NCBI GenBank assembly: GCA_042408355.1
Contig: JBHORD010000121.1
Span: 1-21,950 of the forward strand
DNA from: Fen-1038 sp042408355
Lineage (GTDB): Bacteria > Chloroflexota > Anaerolineae > Anaerolineales > Villigracilaceae
Reading direction: 5' to 3'
DNA length: 21,950 nt
The number at the start of each line of letters is the position of its first letter. Positions within the stretch are counted from its first letter, which is position 1. The notes under the pieces were generated by a model that saw only the letters and a list, made by a program, of their open reading frames with translations, ran no database searches and was not told where the DNA came from. Both the position numbers and the translations under genes were made by a program. Shown piece by piece: positions 12,878 through 21,545 of the stretch.

Positions 12878-13393
12878 TTGAATCGGTATTTGCGTGATTA
12901 TTTAATATTGTTTGGATTGGCGGGTGTGATCGTCGCGCTCGATCAATGGACAAAGTGGCTGGTGCGGACTCATCTGCCGTTTGAAGGCGCATGGCTTCCG
13001 TCTTGGTTGAGCTGGTTAAGTCCCTATGCTCGCATTGTCAACTGGTCGAATAGCGGCGCGGCGTTTGGCTCGTTTCAAAACGGCAACGCGGTTTTTACGG
13101 CGCTGGCCATCCTGGTCATTCTCGCGATCGTCTATTATTTTCCGCGCGTCGAGCTTCATGACTGGACTCTGCGTCTCGCCATGTGTTTGCAAATGGGCGG
13201 CGCGGCGGGCAATCTGGTGGACCGCTTGTTGGCGGGCAAGGTTACAGATTTCATTTCCATCGGCACGTTTCCTGTTTTCAATGTGGCCGACTCCTCGATT
13301 ACGGTGGGCGTAATTGTGCTGTTGCTCGGCGTTTGGATCAAGGAACGTAACGAAAAGAAGGCCGCGGCGACGGACGCTGGCACGGGGTCGTGA
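12878..13393 (+). CDS. lspA: Lipoprotein signal peptidase (signal peptidase II)
   Basis: A 171-residue membrane aspartic protease that removes signal peptides from prolipoproteins. Four hydrophobic segments are visible. Family motifs: DQWTKWLV, NSGAAFG, GNLVDRLLAGKVTDFI and FNVADSSITVG. The catalytic pair is D124 (in VTDF) and D138 (in VADS). The TTG at 12878 is preferred because CACGAGGTGA lies at good distance upstream and the resulting N-terminus is the usual short one; a TTG at 12848 would add ten residues. The last four bases overlap the start of rluD, a common pairing in bacteria. Its substrates would include the lipoprotein at 1-774. Confidence 0.92.
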   Translation: MNRYLRDYLILFGLAGVIVALDQWTKWLVRTHLPFEGAWLPSWLSWLSPYARIVNWSNSGAAFGSFQNGNAVFTALAILVILAIVYYFPRVELHDWTLRLAMCLQMGGAAGNLVDRLLAGKVTDFISIGTFPVFNVADSSITVGVIVLLLGVWIKERNEKKAAATDAGTGS

Positions 13394-14322
13394 CTGAGGA
13401 CGTTTTCACCTTTCGCTTCAATAATCCGGACGGGGAGCGGCTCGACCGTTTTTTGGTTGAGTCTTTGCCCGGCTTTTCGCGCACGCGTCTGCAGGCGCTC
13501 ATCAGAGACGGCTTTGTGCGCGTGGACGGCGCGCCCGCTAAAAAATCGGGACAGATGCTCGAACCGGATATGCTGGTCGAAGTCCGCGTGCCGCCGCCTG
13601 CGCCGACGGATTTGATCGGCGAAGATATTCCGCTCGATATTGTTTTTGAAAACGAGGATGTGATCGTCGTCAACAAGCCTGCAGGGATGGTCGTTCACCC
13701 TGCCGCAGGACACGATTCGGGAACGCTGGTTCATGCGGCGCTTGGGTATGATCCCGATATCGAAGGCATTGGCGGCGAGGGACGTCCCGGCGTCGTGCAT
13801 CGTTTGGATAAAGAAACATCGGGTTTGATTCTGCTGGCAAAGAACGACAAAGCGCATCGTTGGCTTCAGGATCAATTCCGGTTGCGGAAGGTCGAAAAGA
13901 TTTACCTTGCCTTGGTGGATGGCAAACCGCCGACGCCGTTTGGCCGCGTCGAAGCCGCGATTGGGCGCGATCCGAATCATCGGAAGAAGATGGCAATTGT
14001 TTCGGTCAACAAGGGCCGCGAAGCGATCAGCGAATACAGGACGCTGGAATCTTTCCCAAACCATACTTTGCTTGAATTTCATCCGCTGACGGGGCGCACA
14101 CATCAAATCCGCCTGCACTGTGCGTTTCTTGGCTGTCCGATTGTCGGCGATGAAATTTACGGCAGAAAGAAATCATCCATTCCGCTCGGCAGACATTTTT
14201 TGCACGCCCATAAATTGAAAGTCGTTTTGCCCGGCGAGGAACAGCCGCGCGTTTTTGAAGCAGGATTGCCGGATGAATTGTCGGCGATCTTGGATCAATT
14301 AAGGAATACCAGTCACAGATGA
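13390..14322 (+). CDS. rluD: RluD-family 23S rRNA pseudouridine synthase
   Basis: A 310-residue protein with an N-terminal S4 RNA-binding domain (about 10-75, with ERLDRFLVESL and LIRDGFVRVDG) and a RluA/RluD catalytic domain. The catalytic aspartate is D140 in HRLDKETSGL. Other family segments are VNKPAGMVVHPAAGH, LTGRTHQIRLH and VGDEIYG. It is expected to isomerise uridines in helix 69 of 23S rRNA if it is the true RluD; other RluA-family targets are possible. The GTG start at 13390 overlaps the lspA stop (GTGA). The last codons and the stop lie inside a palindromic repeat that begins at 14314, so the extreme C-terminus (Ser-His-Arg) appears repeat-derived. Confidence 0.92.
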   Translation: MTEDVFTFRFNNPDGERLDRFLVESLPGFSRTRLQALIRDGFVRVDGAPAKKSGQMLEPDMLVEVRVPPPAPTDLIGEDIPLDIVFENEDVIVVNKPAGMVVHPAAGHDSGTLVHAALGYDPDIEGIGGEGRPGVVHRLDKETSGLILLAKNDKAHRWLQDQFRLRKVEKIYLALVDGKPPTPFGRVEAAIGRDPNHRKKMAIVSVNKGREAISEYRTLESFPNHTLLEFHPLTGRTHQIRLHCAFLGCPIVGDEIYGRKKSSIPLGRHFLHAHKLKVVLPGEEQPRVFEAGLPDELSAILDQLRNTSHR

Positions 14323-14374
14323 ACGCGGATAAACGCTGATTCGTTTTATTTGAGTTCCTCTGGGTTTATCTGTG
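14314..14374. repeat. CACAGAT-type palindromic intergenic repeat
   Basis: CACAGAT...GCGGATAAAC on the left and GGGTTTATCTGTG on the right form imperfect inverted ends. This text (CACAGATGAACGCGGATAAA) is typical of a widespread bacterial intergenic repeat, known to me from general experience. It overlaps the last three codons of rluD and ends 21 bases before ltaE. Confidence 0.65.
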
Positions 14375-14395
14375 ATTGAAAACAAGGAGATACTC

Positions 14396-15433
14396 ATGGA
14401 ATTCATTGACCTTCGTTCTGATACCGTCACCAAACCCACGCCTGAAATGCGCGAAGCGATGGCGGAGGCGGAAGTCGGCGACGACGTTTACATGGATGAT
14501 CCGACCGTCAACAAGTTGCAGGAGAAAGCGGCAGAGACGCTCGGCAAGGAAGATGCTCTTTTCGTCGCTTCCGGGACAATGGGAAATTTGCTGGCCCTGC
14601 TTGTCCATTGCCAGCGCGGGGACGAAGCGATCGTCGGCGATTGCTCGCATATTTATTTGAATGAAGCCGGTGGAATGGCGGCATTGGGCGGCGTCTATCC
14701 GCATGCGATCAAGAATCAAGCCGACGGCACGCTGGCGCTTGACGATATTCGCGCCGCCATCCAAAGCGAGGACGTACATCGCACCATCACGCGGCTGGTC
14801 TGCATCGAAAACACGCAGAACGTTTGCGGCGGCGTTCCCTTGACCGCCGAATACACGCGCGCGGTCGGAAAATTGGCGCGCGAAAACAATTTGCTGTTGC
14901 ACATTGACGGCGCGCGCATCTTCAACGCGGCAGTGGCGCAGAATGTTTCGGTCAAGGAATTGGTCGAGCCGGCGGATTCGGTGATGTTTTGTTTAAGCAA
15001 AGGACTTTGCGCGCCGGTCGGCTCGATGCTGGTCGGCTCGAAAAAATTTATTGCGCGGGCGCGCCATTTGCGGAAGATGCTGGGCGGCGGCATGCGGCAG
15101 GCCGGCGTGCTGGCCGCGGCGGGATTAATTTCGCTGGAGAAGATGACGAAACGGTTGGGCGAGGATCACGCCCGGGCGAAGAAATTAGCCGATGGCTTGA
15201 GACAGGTCAACGGTCTGGTTTTGGACGCGGGCACGCCGTTCACGAATATGATTTATTTCAATTTGGCGGACCATGTTCAGATGAACGCGTTCCAGATCAC
15301 AGAGAAGATGAAAGAGCGCGGCGTTTTGCTGGATCCCGAAAACAATCGGCGCTTCCGGCTGGTGACACATTATTGGATTGACGACGCGGCGGTGAATAAA
15401 ACTGTGGGAGCTTTCAACGAAGTTTTGAATTGA
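14396..15433 (+). CDS. ltaE: Low-specificity L-threonine aldolase
   Basis: A 345-residue fold-type I PLP enzyme that splits threonine or allo-threonine into glycine and acetaldehyde. It opens with the family signature IDLRSDTVTKPTPEMREAM. The PLP-binding lysine is K202 in CLSKGLCAPVGS, with HIDGARIFNA before it for the PLP ring. Later, KMLGGGMRQAGVLAAAG matches the family's conserved stretch. The ATG at 14396 is preceded by AAGGAG (14384-14389); eight upstream codons in frame fall in the repeat and are excluded. It is convergent with the GGDEF gene, 28 bases apart; a weak hairpin with CCCC and GGGG arms near 15438-15456 might serve termination. Confidence 0.93.
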   Translation: MEFIDLRSDTVTKPTPEMREAMAEAEVGDDVYMDDPTVNKLQEKAAETLGKEDALFVASGTMGNLLALLVHCQRGDEAIVGDCSHIYLNEAGGMAALGGVYPHAIKNQADGTLALDDIRAAIQSEDVHRTITRLVCIENTQNVCGGVPLTAEYTRAVGKLARENNLLLHIDGARIFNAAVAQNVSVKELVEPADSVMFCLSKGLCAPVGSMLVGSKKFIARARHLRKMLGGGMRQAGVLAAAGLISLEKMTKRLGEDHARAKKLADGLRQVNGLVLDAGTPFTNMIYFNLADHVQMNAFQITEKMKERGVLLDPENNRRFRLVTHYWIDDAAVNKTVGAFNEVLN

Positions 15434-15461
15434 CAACGGCCCCGCTTTGCGAAAGGGGAGA

Positions 15462-17018
15462 TTATCCGGCTTTTTCCTTAATGGACCTGTCTGGATCAGG
15501 TTCGATTTGATTCCGCCCGCGTGCTTTTGCAATGTAGAGACGCCGGTCGGCCAAATCTATCAGCTTGATGATTTCGTCGGTCTCTTCGGGGAAGATTGCG
15601 ATTCCCTGGCTGATGGTTGGCACAGAGATTGGGTCTTTTTCCTGAGTAAATATTTTCAGCGTTGACAGCGTTGTCCGAATTCGCTGAGCGATTTGCAAGG
15701 CTTGTTCGGCGTTGGCGTTGGGAAGTGAGATAACGAACTCCTCGCCGCCCCAGCGTCCGACCGCATCGGTTGCCTTGATGTGCTGACGGATTGTATCGCA
15801 TAAGCCTGTGAGTATTTCGTCTCCCGCCAGATGACCGTATGTGTCGTTATATTGCTTGAAATAATCTATATCGAGCATGATTAAACTCAAAGGCTGTTTG
15901 TCGCGCAGGGCCTGGTCGGCTTGTTCCTTCAAAAGTTTCAGGAAATAACCGTGGTTATAGACGCCGGTTAAACTGTCGAGACGGGCTTGAAGTTCGACCT
16001 GCGAATGGCGGTAGGCATTATCGAGCGCCAGCGCCGCATGCTGTGCGAGGTTCGAGAGCAGTTCCAGATCGGCGCGGTCGAAGGCGTTCGGACGATAGGA
16101 GCCGATGACGATGATTCCGTCCACGCTGTTGCCGCGCATCGGGACGCCCATCCAAGAGAGGCTGGTCTTGTGATTGCCGACCAATACGAGCCGGACGCGG
16201 GGCAGGGCGACCTCCTTTCGAAGATCGGGAAGAAAAAGGCTTTGCTGGTTCTCAAGAACCCAGCCTGAGAGGGTGCCTTCCAATGGGACGCGTTGATTTT
16301 CGTAATTTTGTTTGTCGTCATAGATAAGTTCGAGTTGCAGTTCGTCGCCGTCTCTCATGCCCACAAAATAGGAATCTGCTTCCACGGCGTTTTGGAGCGC
16401 GGTGTTGAGCAGTTTCAAAACCTGTTTGGTCTCAAGCGAAGAAGCGATCTGGCGGCTGAATTCTGTGATGATCTCGAGTTTGCGGATGCGGTTGCGTGAG
16501 AGATTCTTCAATTGCTGAATCGTCTCGATGATGATGAAGGCAATGGCGGCAATGCTTGTATGGAAAATCCAGCCCCGAGGCGGAGGTATGTTGCGCTGCT
16601 GGGCCACGATCAAAACCGTTGACAGAATGAGCATAAGATACGTAGTTCCTCGATCGGCAATGATGGAGGAGGTGATCACGGCTAATATCAACAGAACCTC
16701 GATGTACAGATTCAGCTGATTGTTTGTGATGTTCATCAATCCCGCCAGACCGACTGCAGTTAGAACTGCATTCACCCATAAGTAGATGCGGCGGAAATAG
16801 ATGGATGGGACCAGGAAAAAATCGAAAACAAATAAATAAGCGATTCCCAGGCCGCCGAGCAGAATCAAAGGAATGGCGCCGGGCGGGCTTTGCCCCCGGT
16901 CCAAACTGCCGTTAATTACGATAATAGCAAGCACAATCATGCTTGCTATCGCAGAGGGTTGGACCGAAATTCGGTGCTCCTGAGGAGAAGACCCAGTCCT
17001 GGGTATTTCTGGTTTCAT
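15462..17018 (-). CDS. Membrane GAF-GGDEF diguanylate cyclase
   Basis: A 518-residue protein. The N-terminal third has about five or six membrane segments (roughly 25-180). A GAF sensor domain covers about 190-340, followed by a short helical linker and a GGDEF domain (about 350-505). The catalytic signature is GGEEF at 424-428, with FKQYNDTYGHLAGDEIL and LTGVYNHGYF upstream as expected for an active cyclase making c-di-GMP from two GTP. The usual inhibitory RxxD site five residues before the signature reads Lys-Ala-Thr-Asp (415-418), so product inhibition may be weakened. It starts six bases after the HD-GYP stop, in one operon with it. The GAF ligand is unknown. The start ATG at 17018 is well placed. 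Confidence 0.92.
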   Translation of the reverse strand: MKPEIPRTGSSPQEHRISVQPSAIASMIVLAIIVINGSLDRGQSPPGAIPLILLGGLGIAYLFVFDFFLVPSIYFRRIYLWVNAVLTAVGLAGLMNITNNQLNLYIEVLLILAVITSSIIADRGTTYLMLILSTVLIVAQQRNIPPPRGWIFHTSIAAIAFIIIETIQQLKNLSRNRIRKLEIITEFSRQIASSLETKQVLKLLNTALQNAVEADSYFVGMRDGDELQLELIYDDKQNYENQRVPLEGTLSGWVLENQQSLFLPDLRKEVALPRVRLVLVGNHKTSLSWMGVPMRGNSVDGIIVIGSYRPNAFDRADLELLSNLAQHAALALDNAYRHSQVELQARLDSLTGVYNHGYFLKLLKEQADQALRDKQPLSLIMLDIDYFKQYNDTYGHLAGDEILTGLCDTIRQHIKATDAVGRWGGEEFVISLPNANAEQALQIAQRIRTTLSTLKIFTQEKDPISVPTISQGIAIFPEETDEIIKLIDLADRRLYIAKARGRNQIEPDPDRSIKEKAG

Positions 17019-17024
17019 AAACTT

Positions 17025-19229
17025 TCAATCTGATGTCGTAAAATCCGGAATGCGTCCCTCGTTGATGATCTGTTCGAATGCTGTAATGACTTCCGGGTCG
17101 AACAAGATTCCCGCCTGTTCTTTAAGATAATTGATCGCTTCCTGCAGTGAAACCTTTTGACGATAGGGACGATCGCTGGTCAGGGCGTCGAAGGCGTCTG
17201 CCACCGCAAAGATGCGTGCAAGGAACGGGATGTCGGTTCCTTTGAGTCCCATTGGATAGCCGCTGCCATCCCAGCGCTCCTGATGATAATGGATTACAGG
17301 CAGGGTATCTTGCAGGAACGGAATGTCTTCGACGATCTGTTTGCCAATGTCGGGATGCAGGCGCATGATTTTCCATTCTTCCCTGTCCAATGGACCGGGC
17401 TTGTGGAGAATCGTATCGCTGATTCCGATTTTTCCGATGTCGTGTAACAGCGCGCCGCGCTCCAGCGCCTTGAGCTGACGGCTGTCCAGTCCAAGTTGTT
17501 CGCCAAGGTAACCTGCAATTTGACTCACCCGCAGGCTGTGTCCTTCCGTTTCGCGGTCGCGCGCGTCCAACGCGGACATGAGAGCGGCCAGCGTTCGATC
17601 GTATGTGATTTCCAACTCCTCGTAAGCCGCCTCGATTTGTTTGGCCTGCTCTCGCGACTCGCTCAACAGGATGGCGCGTTCCAAATGATTGACCAGCATT
17701 TGAAGCGCGGCAGTGTGACGCGAATCGTAATTGCGCGTCTCCGAGACGCGAATCCATAATCCGCCATATCGCCGCACGTTGGTTTGAACCGGGAAACAAA
17801 CCTGGGTTGTGGTCTGATCCGAAACAAAGATGGTGGTCCCGCTGTTCATTGCCTGTTCGATCAAACTCGTCGGATGGGCTGCGTCGTTGTAGATTCCATT
17901 GGCGTTCACAGCCATTTGAATATCAATGTTCTTTTCCGGCGTATACAGAATGACGCCGGCAGAGGTGGCGTTGGAGACCTTGTAGGCCGTCTCAACAATC
18001 AATTTGACGGCATCGCGCAGGTCCTCGATTTGTAAAATCTGAAAGCTTACCTGATATAACTGAGTTGTGGTATTGAGGGTGTCGCGGAGTTCCTGATACA
18101 GCCATGTGCTTTCCATGGCGGCCGCCGACTGCGAGGCGATGAGCGTTGCAAGGGATTCGTCGTTTTCGGTGAAGAAGATTTCGTTCTCCTTGCCGAACGC
18201 CAGAATCGCGCCGATGCTCAAGCGGTGCAATCGAATTGGAACAGCCAGCGCGCTGCGCAATCCGCTGTGGTCAATCTCCAGATTTGCGCTCAGCGGATAT
18301 TTGCGAATATCGCGGATGCGAAACGATTGCGTCGAATTGAGCGTGGCTTGCGTGAGGCTGTTTTGAAGGGGGGTGGTTTCAAAATAATTAAGCAATCGCG
18401 GCGCGTGTCCTGAATAGGCCCGCTGACTGAAATTGCCCGTCTGGTCGAGGAGAACAACGTAGACGAATCGCGCGCTTAACGCCTGACGCGTAATGGAAGC
18501 GACTTCGCGGACAACCGATTGCGGCTCAACCATGGTCGAAAGCGAGATGCCGGCCTGGATCAATTCTGTTAAGTGCTGATGATAACGCGACCGCTCCCAG
18601 GCCCTCATCAATTCGTCAGCCGCGGCTTCCGCCATGGAAACGTCTGCGCTGTGAAATGCGTCCGCCTGCGAGGCGCTGATTTCCAACACCCCGTGCAGAT
18701 AGCCATTGTAGATCAAAGGGACAACCACTATGGACAAATTGCTTTCATCCTCGAACGCAAAATAGTCCGGGTCGAGCCTCGTGTCGTTGCTGATTTGGGT
18801 TTTTCGCAAACGCGCCGCGCGTCCCATCACGCCGCGTTTTACATTTTGGCGGTAGCCGGGCGGGATGATATGAGTCATCTGACCTGCAGATGCCAGCGCC
18901 ACGAATTCGTTTCGTTCGCTGTCAATCACATATAAACATACATAAGAACACGCGATGCCGCGCTCCAACGTGTTTACAACCAATTGCGCCGCAACCGGTT
19001 GATCGAGTAAAGCCTCCAACTGCCGGCTCAGTTCGCTCAACAAAATCAATTGGTTGTTGCGTTGTTTCTCCGCTTCTAATTGCCGGGTGAGGATCGCGAT
19101 TTGTTCTGCGCTGGCATCGGAATGTATCATTTCACCCGAGTTTTGATTGGCTGTTTTGCGTGACTTCCTGAAAGCCCCGGTGAATTTTGTAACAAGAGAA
19201 CCCTGTCCCATATACGGTAAGGATAGCAT
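17025..19229 (-). CDS. Multi-GAF HD-GYP cyclic-di-GMP phosphodiesterase
   Basis: A protein of up to 734 residues with no membrane segment. A coiled-coil-like start (about 40-70) is followed by three GAF-type domains (about 60-215, 220-375 and 385-525), a second coiled coil (about 525-555) and an HD-GYP domain. The metal-binding HD pair is H596-D597 in LLHDIGKIG, then HKPGPLDREEW, the HYHQERWDGSGYP segment with GYP at 657-659, and ADAFDALTSDRPYR. All key residues are present, so hydrolysis of c-di-GMP is expected. The start is uncertain: ATG 19229 has no ribosome site, ATG seven codons in or Met34 are alternatives. It precedes the GGDEF gene in the same operon. 19230-19362 upstream holds no gene. 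Confidence 0.92.
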   Translation of the reverse strand: MLSLPYMGQGSLVTKFTGAFRKSRKTANQNSGEMIHSDASAEQIAILTRQLEAEKQRNNQLILLSELSRQLEALLDQPVAAQLVVNTLERGIACSYVCLYVIDSERNEFVALASAGQMTHIIPPGYRQNVKRGVMGRAARLRKTQISNDTRLDPDYFAFEDESNLSIVVVPLIYNGYLHGVLEISASQADAFHSADVSMAEAAADELMRAWERSRYHQHLTELIQAGISLSTMVEPQSVVREVASITRQALSARFVYVVLLDQTGNFSQRAYSGHAPRLLNYFETTPLQNSLTQATLNSTQSFRIRDIRKYPLSANLEIDHSGLRSALAVPIRLHRLSIGAILAFGKENEIFFTENDESLATLIASQSAAAMESTWLYQELRDTLNTTTQLYQVSFQILQIEDLRDAVKLIVETAYKVSNATSAGVILYTPEKNIDIQMAVNANGIYNDAAHPTSLIEQAMNSGTTIFVSDQTTTQVCFPVQTNVRRYGGLWIRVSETRNYDSRHTAALQMLVNHLERAILLSESREQAKQIEAAYEELEITYDRTLAALMSALDARDRETEGHSLRVSQIAGYLGEQLGLDSRQLKALERGALLHDIGKIGISDTILHKPGPLDREEWKIMRLHPDIGKQIVEDIPFLQDTLPVIHYHQERWDGSGYPMGLKGTDIPFLARIFAVADAFDALTSDRPYRQKVSLQEAINYLKEQAGILFDPEVITAFEQIINEGRIPDFTTSD

Positions 19230-19362
19230 AAGAAGCGGTTTTTATCTACCTTTTGCGCTTTAGAAATGTGTTGGGGACGAATATACAAGTTAACAAAATC
19301 ATCAAGATTTTGACCGATAAAAAAATCCAAACCCGATTGCCCTATTGCTTCACGGCTCTCTT

Positions 19363-19392
19363 TTCAGCCGCCGATTCCATTTCTGATATAAT
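19363..19392 (+). promoter_or_regulatory. Extended -10 promoter of the purine nucleoside phosphorylase gene
   Basis: TGATATAAT (19384-19392) is an extended -10 (TG-n-TATAAT). TTCAGC (19363-19368) at 18-base spacing is a weak -35. The start near 19399 leaves about 55 bases before the ATG at 19454. Confidence 0.65.
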
Positions 19393-19453
19393 CGCCTCGC
19401 GATTCGTTAATGAAGAGTCGTTAAAATTTTGCGCAACAGGTTTCGGTTAAGAG

Positions 19454-20290
19454 ATGATTTCCCACTTTACGCTGGATCAAATTGACGAAGTCGTTACAGC
19501 GCTTCGGGCGCGGACCTCGAAGCGTCCGCGCGTTGCGATCATCCTCGGTTCGGGACTGAACGATTTAGCGGAATCCGTCCAATTGCCGGATGTGATTTCT
19601 TTCGGCGACCTGCCGCATTTTCCGGTTTCGACCGTGTTCGGACACGCCGGGCGAATTGTGATTGGCGGGCTTGAAGGTCAGACGGTGTTCGTCATGCAGG
19701 GACGCATCCATTTTTATGAGGGCTATTCGATGGCGCAGGTCACACTGCCGATCCGCGTCATGCAGAGATTGGGCATCGAAGTTTTGATCGTCACCAACGC
19801 GGCGGGCGCCGTCAATCCGGAATTTGTCCCCGGCGATGTTATGCTAATCACCGATCATCTCAATCTCTTGGGGATGACGGGAAATAATCCGCTGATGGGT
19901 CCAAACTATGACGAGATTGGACCGCGCTTCCCGGATATGAGCCGGCCTTATGACCGTGACCTTTGTGCATTGGCGCGGAATGTTGCCTCGGCAAACAACA
20001 TCCTCTTGCGTGAAGGCATCTATGTGGCTTTGAGCGGTCCTTCTTTTGAAGGTCCCGCCGATTTGCGTTTTTTGCGGTTGGCCGGGGCGGACGCGGTGGG
20101 AATGTCCACTGTTCCAGAGGTGCTGGTGGCCCGTCATGGCAACATGCGTGTGCTTGGCCTTTCGGGCATCAGCAATAAGTCCAATTTGGACGGTTCTACC
20201 GTGACCACCCATGAGGAAGTGATAGAAGCAGGAAAGATTATTGCGCCCAAGATCGAAAAATTGATTCGCGGCGTTTTACAACAATTGTAA
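19454..20290 (+). CDS. punA: Purine nucleoside phosphorylase, trimeric class
   Basis: A 278-residue enzyme of the PNP/MTAP family, which phosphorolyses purine nucleosides to base and ribose-1-phosphate in salvage. Motifs: the phosphate-binding ILGSGLND, the VFGHAGR loop, MQGRIHFYEGYSM, VTNAAGAVNPEF, the purine/ribose residues in LSGPSFEGPADLRFL, and AVGMSTVPEVLVARH, followed by GISNKSN. Length and motifs match the trimeric (inosine/guanosine) class rather than hexameric DeoD. No strong ribosome site is visible before the ATG at 19454. It probably heads a transcript with the three genes downstream, which follow with gaps of 12, 7 and 18 bases. Confidence 0.93.
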   Translation: MISHFTLDQIDEVVTALRARTSKRPRVAIILGSGLNDLAESVQLPDVISFGDLPHFPVSTVFGHAGRIVIGGLEGQTVFVMQGRIHFYEGYSMAQVTLPIRVMQRLGIEVLIVTNAAGAVNPEFVPGDVMLITDHLNLLGMTGNNPLMGPNYDEIGPRFPDMSRPYDRDLCALARNVASANNILLREGIYVALSGPSFEGPADLRFLRLAGADAVGMSTVPEVLVARHGNMRVLGLSGISNKSNLDGSTVTTHEEVIEAGKIIAPKIEKLIRGVLQQL

Positions 20291-20302
20291 GCAAGTCTGG
20301 TT

Positions 20303-20983
20303 ATGAGAATCATTTATCAGTTTCTCAGCACTTATGAAGTGCTGATTTATATTGTGCTGGCGATTGGAGCATTGTTCGCATTTCGCTGGCTGTGGCGCTC
20401 GTGGAATGAATGGCGCGAGGCCGTTTATAGTCTCGAAAAGGAATTTGCTTTGCGAAGGATGGGGCAAGCCGTTGCATTTGTTACTTTGGTCATCGTTTTA
20501 TTTTGTGGAGAATTTATTACAGCTTCTTTTATTATCCCGGGCTTGCCGGCCTCCTTTTTTATTGTCACGCCGACGGCGGACATCTTTGCCACGCCGACCG
20601 GAACGATCTCTTCCGACCTCGCCACGCAGATCGCGCGTACCCCGCGCCCCGTGCCGACTTTGAGCGGTACCGCCGGTTGCGTCGCGAACAAATTGATTAT
20701 CACCGATCCAAAATCCGGCACGGAAGTTTCTGGTAAGGTGACATTGCAGGGAACGGTCAATGTTCCTGATCTGGGCTTTTATAAATATGAAGTCGCCCCC
20801 CTCAATACCACAACGTGGGCGACGATTTCCGCGGGGCGCGGTGAAGTCATTAACGGCACGCTCGGACAATGGGATACAACCACATTGACGCCGGGCGATT
20901 ATCAGCTTCGGCTGGTTGCCACCGATAATCAGGGAAATGCTTTGCCGCCCTGTATCATTCAAATTCGAGTCACAGGTCAATAG
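20303..20983 (+). CDS. Membrane protein with extracytoplasmic beta-sandwich-like domain
   Basis: A 226-residue protein of unknown function. Two hydrophobic segments (about 11-30 and 56-84) bracket a charged cytoplasmic-looking loop (SWNEWREAVYSLEKEFALRR). A Thr/Pro-rich linker (about 88-117, ATPTGT and ARTPRPVPTL) leads to a C-terminal domain of about 105 residues with alternating strands, including SGKVTLQGTVNVPDLGFYKY and a late GDYQLRLVATDNQGN. That pattern resembles Ig/fibronectin-like or Big domains attached outside the membrane. Two Cys (about 125 and 217) could form a disulfide. The gene starts 12 bases after the phosphorylase stop without a clear ribosome site, so translation may depend on the upstream gene. 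Confidence 0.82.
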   Translation: MRIIYQFLSTYEVLIYIVLAIGALFAFRWLWRSWNEWREAVYSLEKEFALRRMGQAVAFVTLVIVLFCGEFITASFIIPGLPASFFIVTPTADIFATPTGTISSDLATQIARTPRPVPTLSGTAGCVANKLIITDPKSGTEVSGKVTLQGTVNVPDLGFYKYEVAPLNTTTWATISAGRGEVINGTLGQWDTTTLTPGDYQLRLVATDNQGNALPPCIIQIRVTGQ

Positions 20984-20990
20984 TAAAGTC

Positions 20991-21527
20991 ATGTTTTCGA
21001 TTCAAATTCGTCCAGCCATTGCATCCGATCTGCCGCGCCTGATGGGCATGGATCATTCCGTCAGCAGCGAATATGTCTGGCAGTTGGATTTGCGCCGCGA
21101 TAGCGGTCAGATCGTGGCGACATTCCGCGATGTTCGTTTGCCGAGGCCGATTCCATTAGCGTACCCTCATAATCCATATTCCCTCGCAGATGAGTGGACG
21201 CGGAAAGCCGCTGTATTTACCGCCGTCGCATCCAGCGAGCCTATTGGTTACCTTTGTTTGACGGCGCATGTGGCCTCCGTGGCGTGGATTACGGATTTGG
21301 TTGTCGCGCCGCAATGGCGAAGACGCGGCGTGGCAAGCGCTTTATTGGGGGCCGCACAAGAATGGGCTTTGGGGCGCGGTCATCGCCGGTTGTTCCTCGA
21401 AATGCAGTCGAAAAATCAACCGGCCATTCGTCTGGCACAGAAGCACGGTTATGAATTCTGCGGGTATAATGACCATTATTATTTGACGCAAGACGTCGCA
21501 CTGTTTTTTGCGAGGGCACTAAAGTAG
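20991..21527 (+). CDS. GNAT-family N-acetyltransferase
   Basis: A 178-residue acetyl-CoA-dependent acyltransferase. The acetyl-CoA binding motif A is VVAPQWRRRGVASALLGAA, with the pantetheine loop RRRGVAS, followed by a motif B region (FLEMQSKNQPAIRLAQKHGYEFCGYN) typical of RimI-like enzymes. The substrate, which could be a protein N-terminus or a small amine, cannot be read off. The ATG at 20991 lies seven bases after the preceding stop; an upstream in-frame extension of 25 codons overlaps the previous gene and is rejected. It is followed 18 bases later by another gene, suggesting an operon. Confidence 0.88.
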   Translation: MFSIQIRPAIASDLPRLMGMDHSVSSEYVWQLDLRRDSGQIVATFRDVRLPRPIPLAYPHNPYSLADEWTRKAAVFTAVASSEPIGYLCLTAHVASVAWITDLVVAPQWRRRGVASALLGAAQEWALGRGHRRLFLEMQSKNQPAIRLAQKHGYEFCGYNDHYYLTQDVALFFARALK

Positions 21528-21545
21528 AGCGACCGGGAAGGCTGT

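Noticed and set aside
13156..14118. A 320-codon open frame on the minus strand.
   Set aside because: It is antisense to lspA and rluD, whose motifs are complete. It arises from the codon bias of those genes and shows no family motif.
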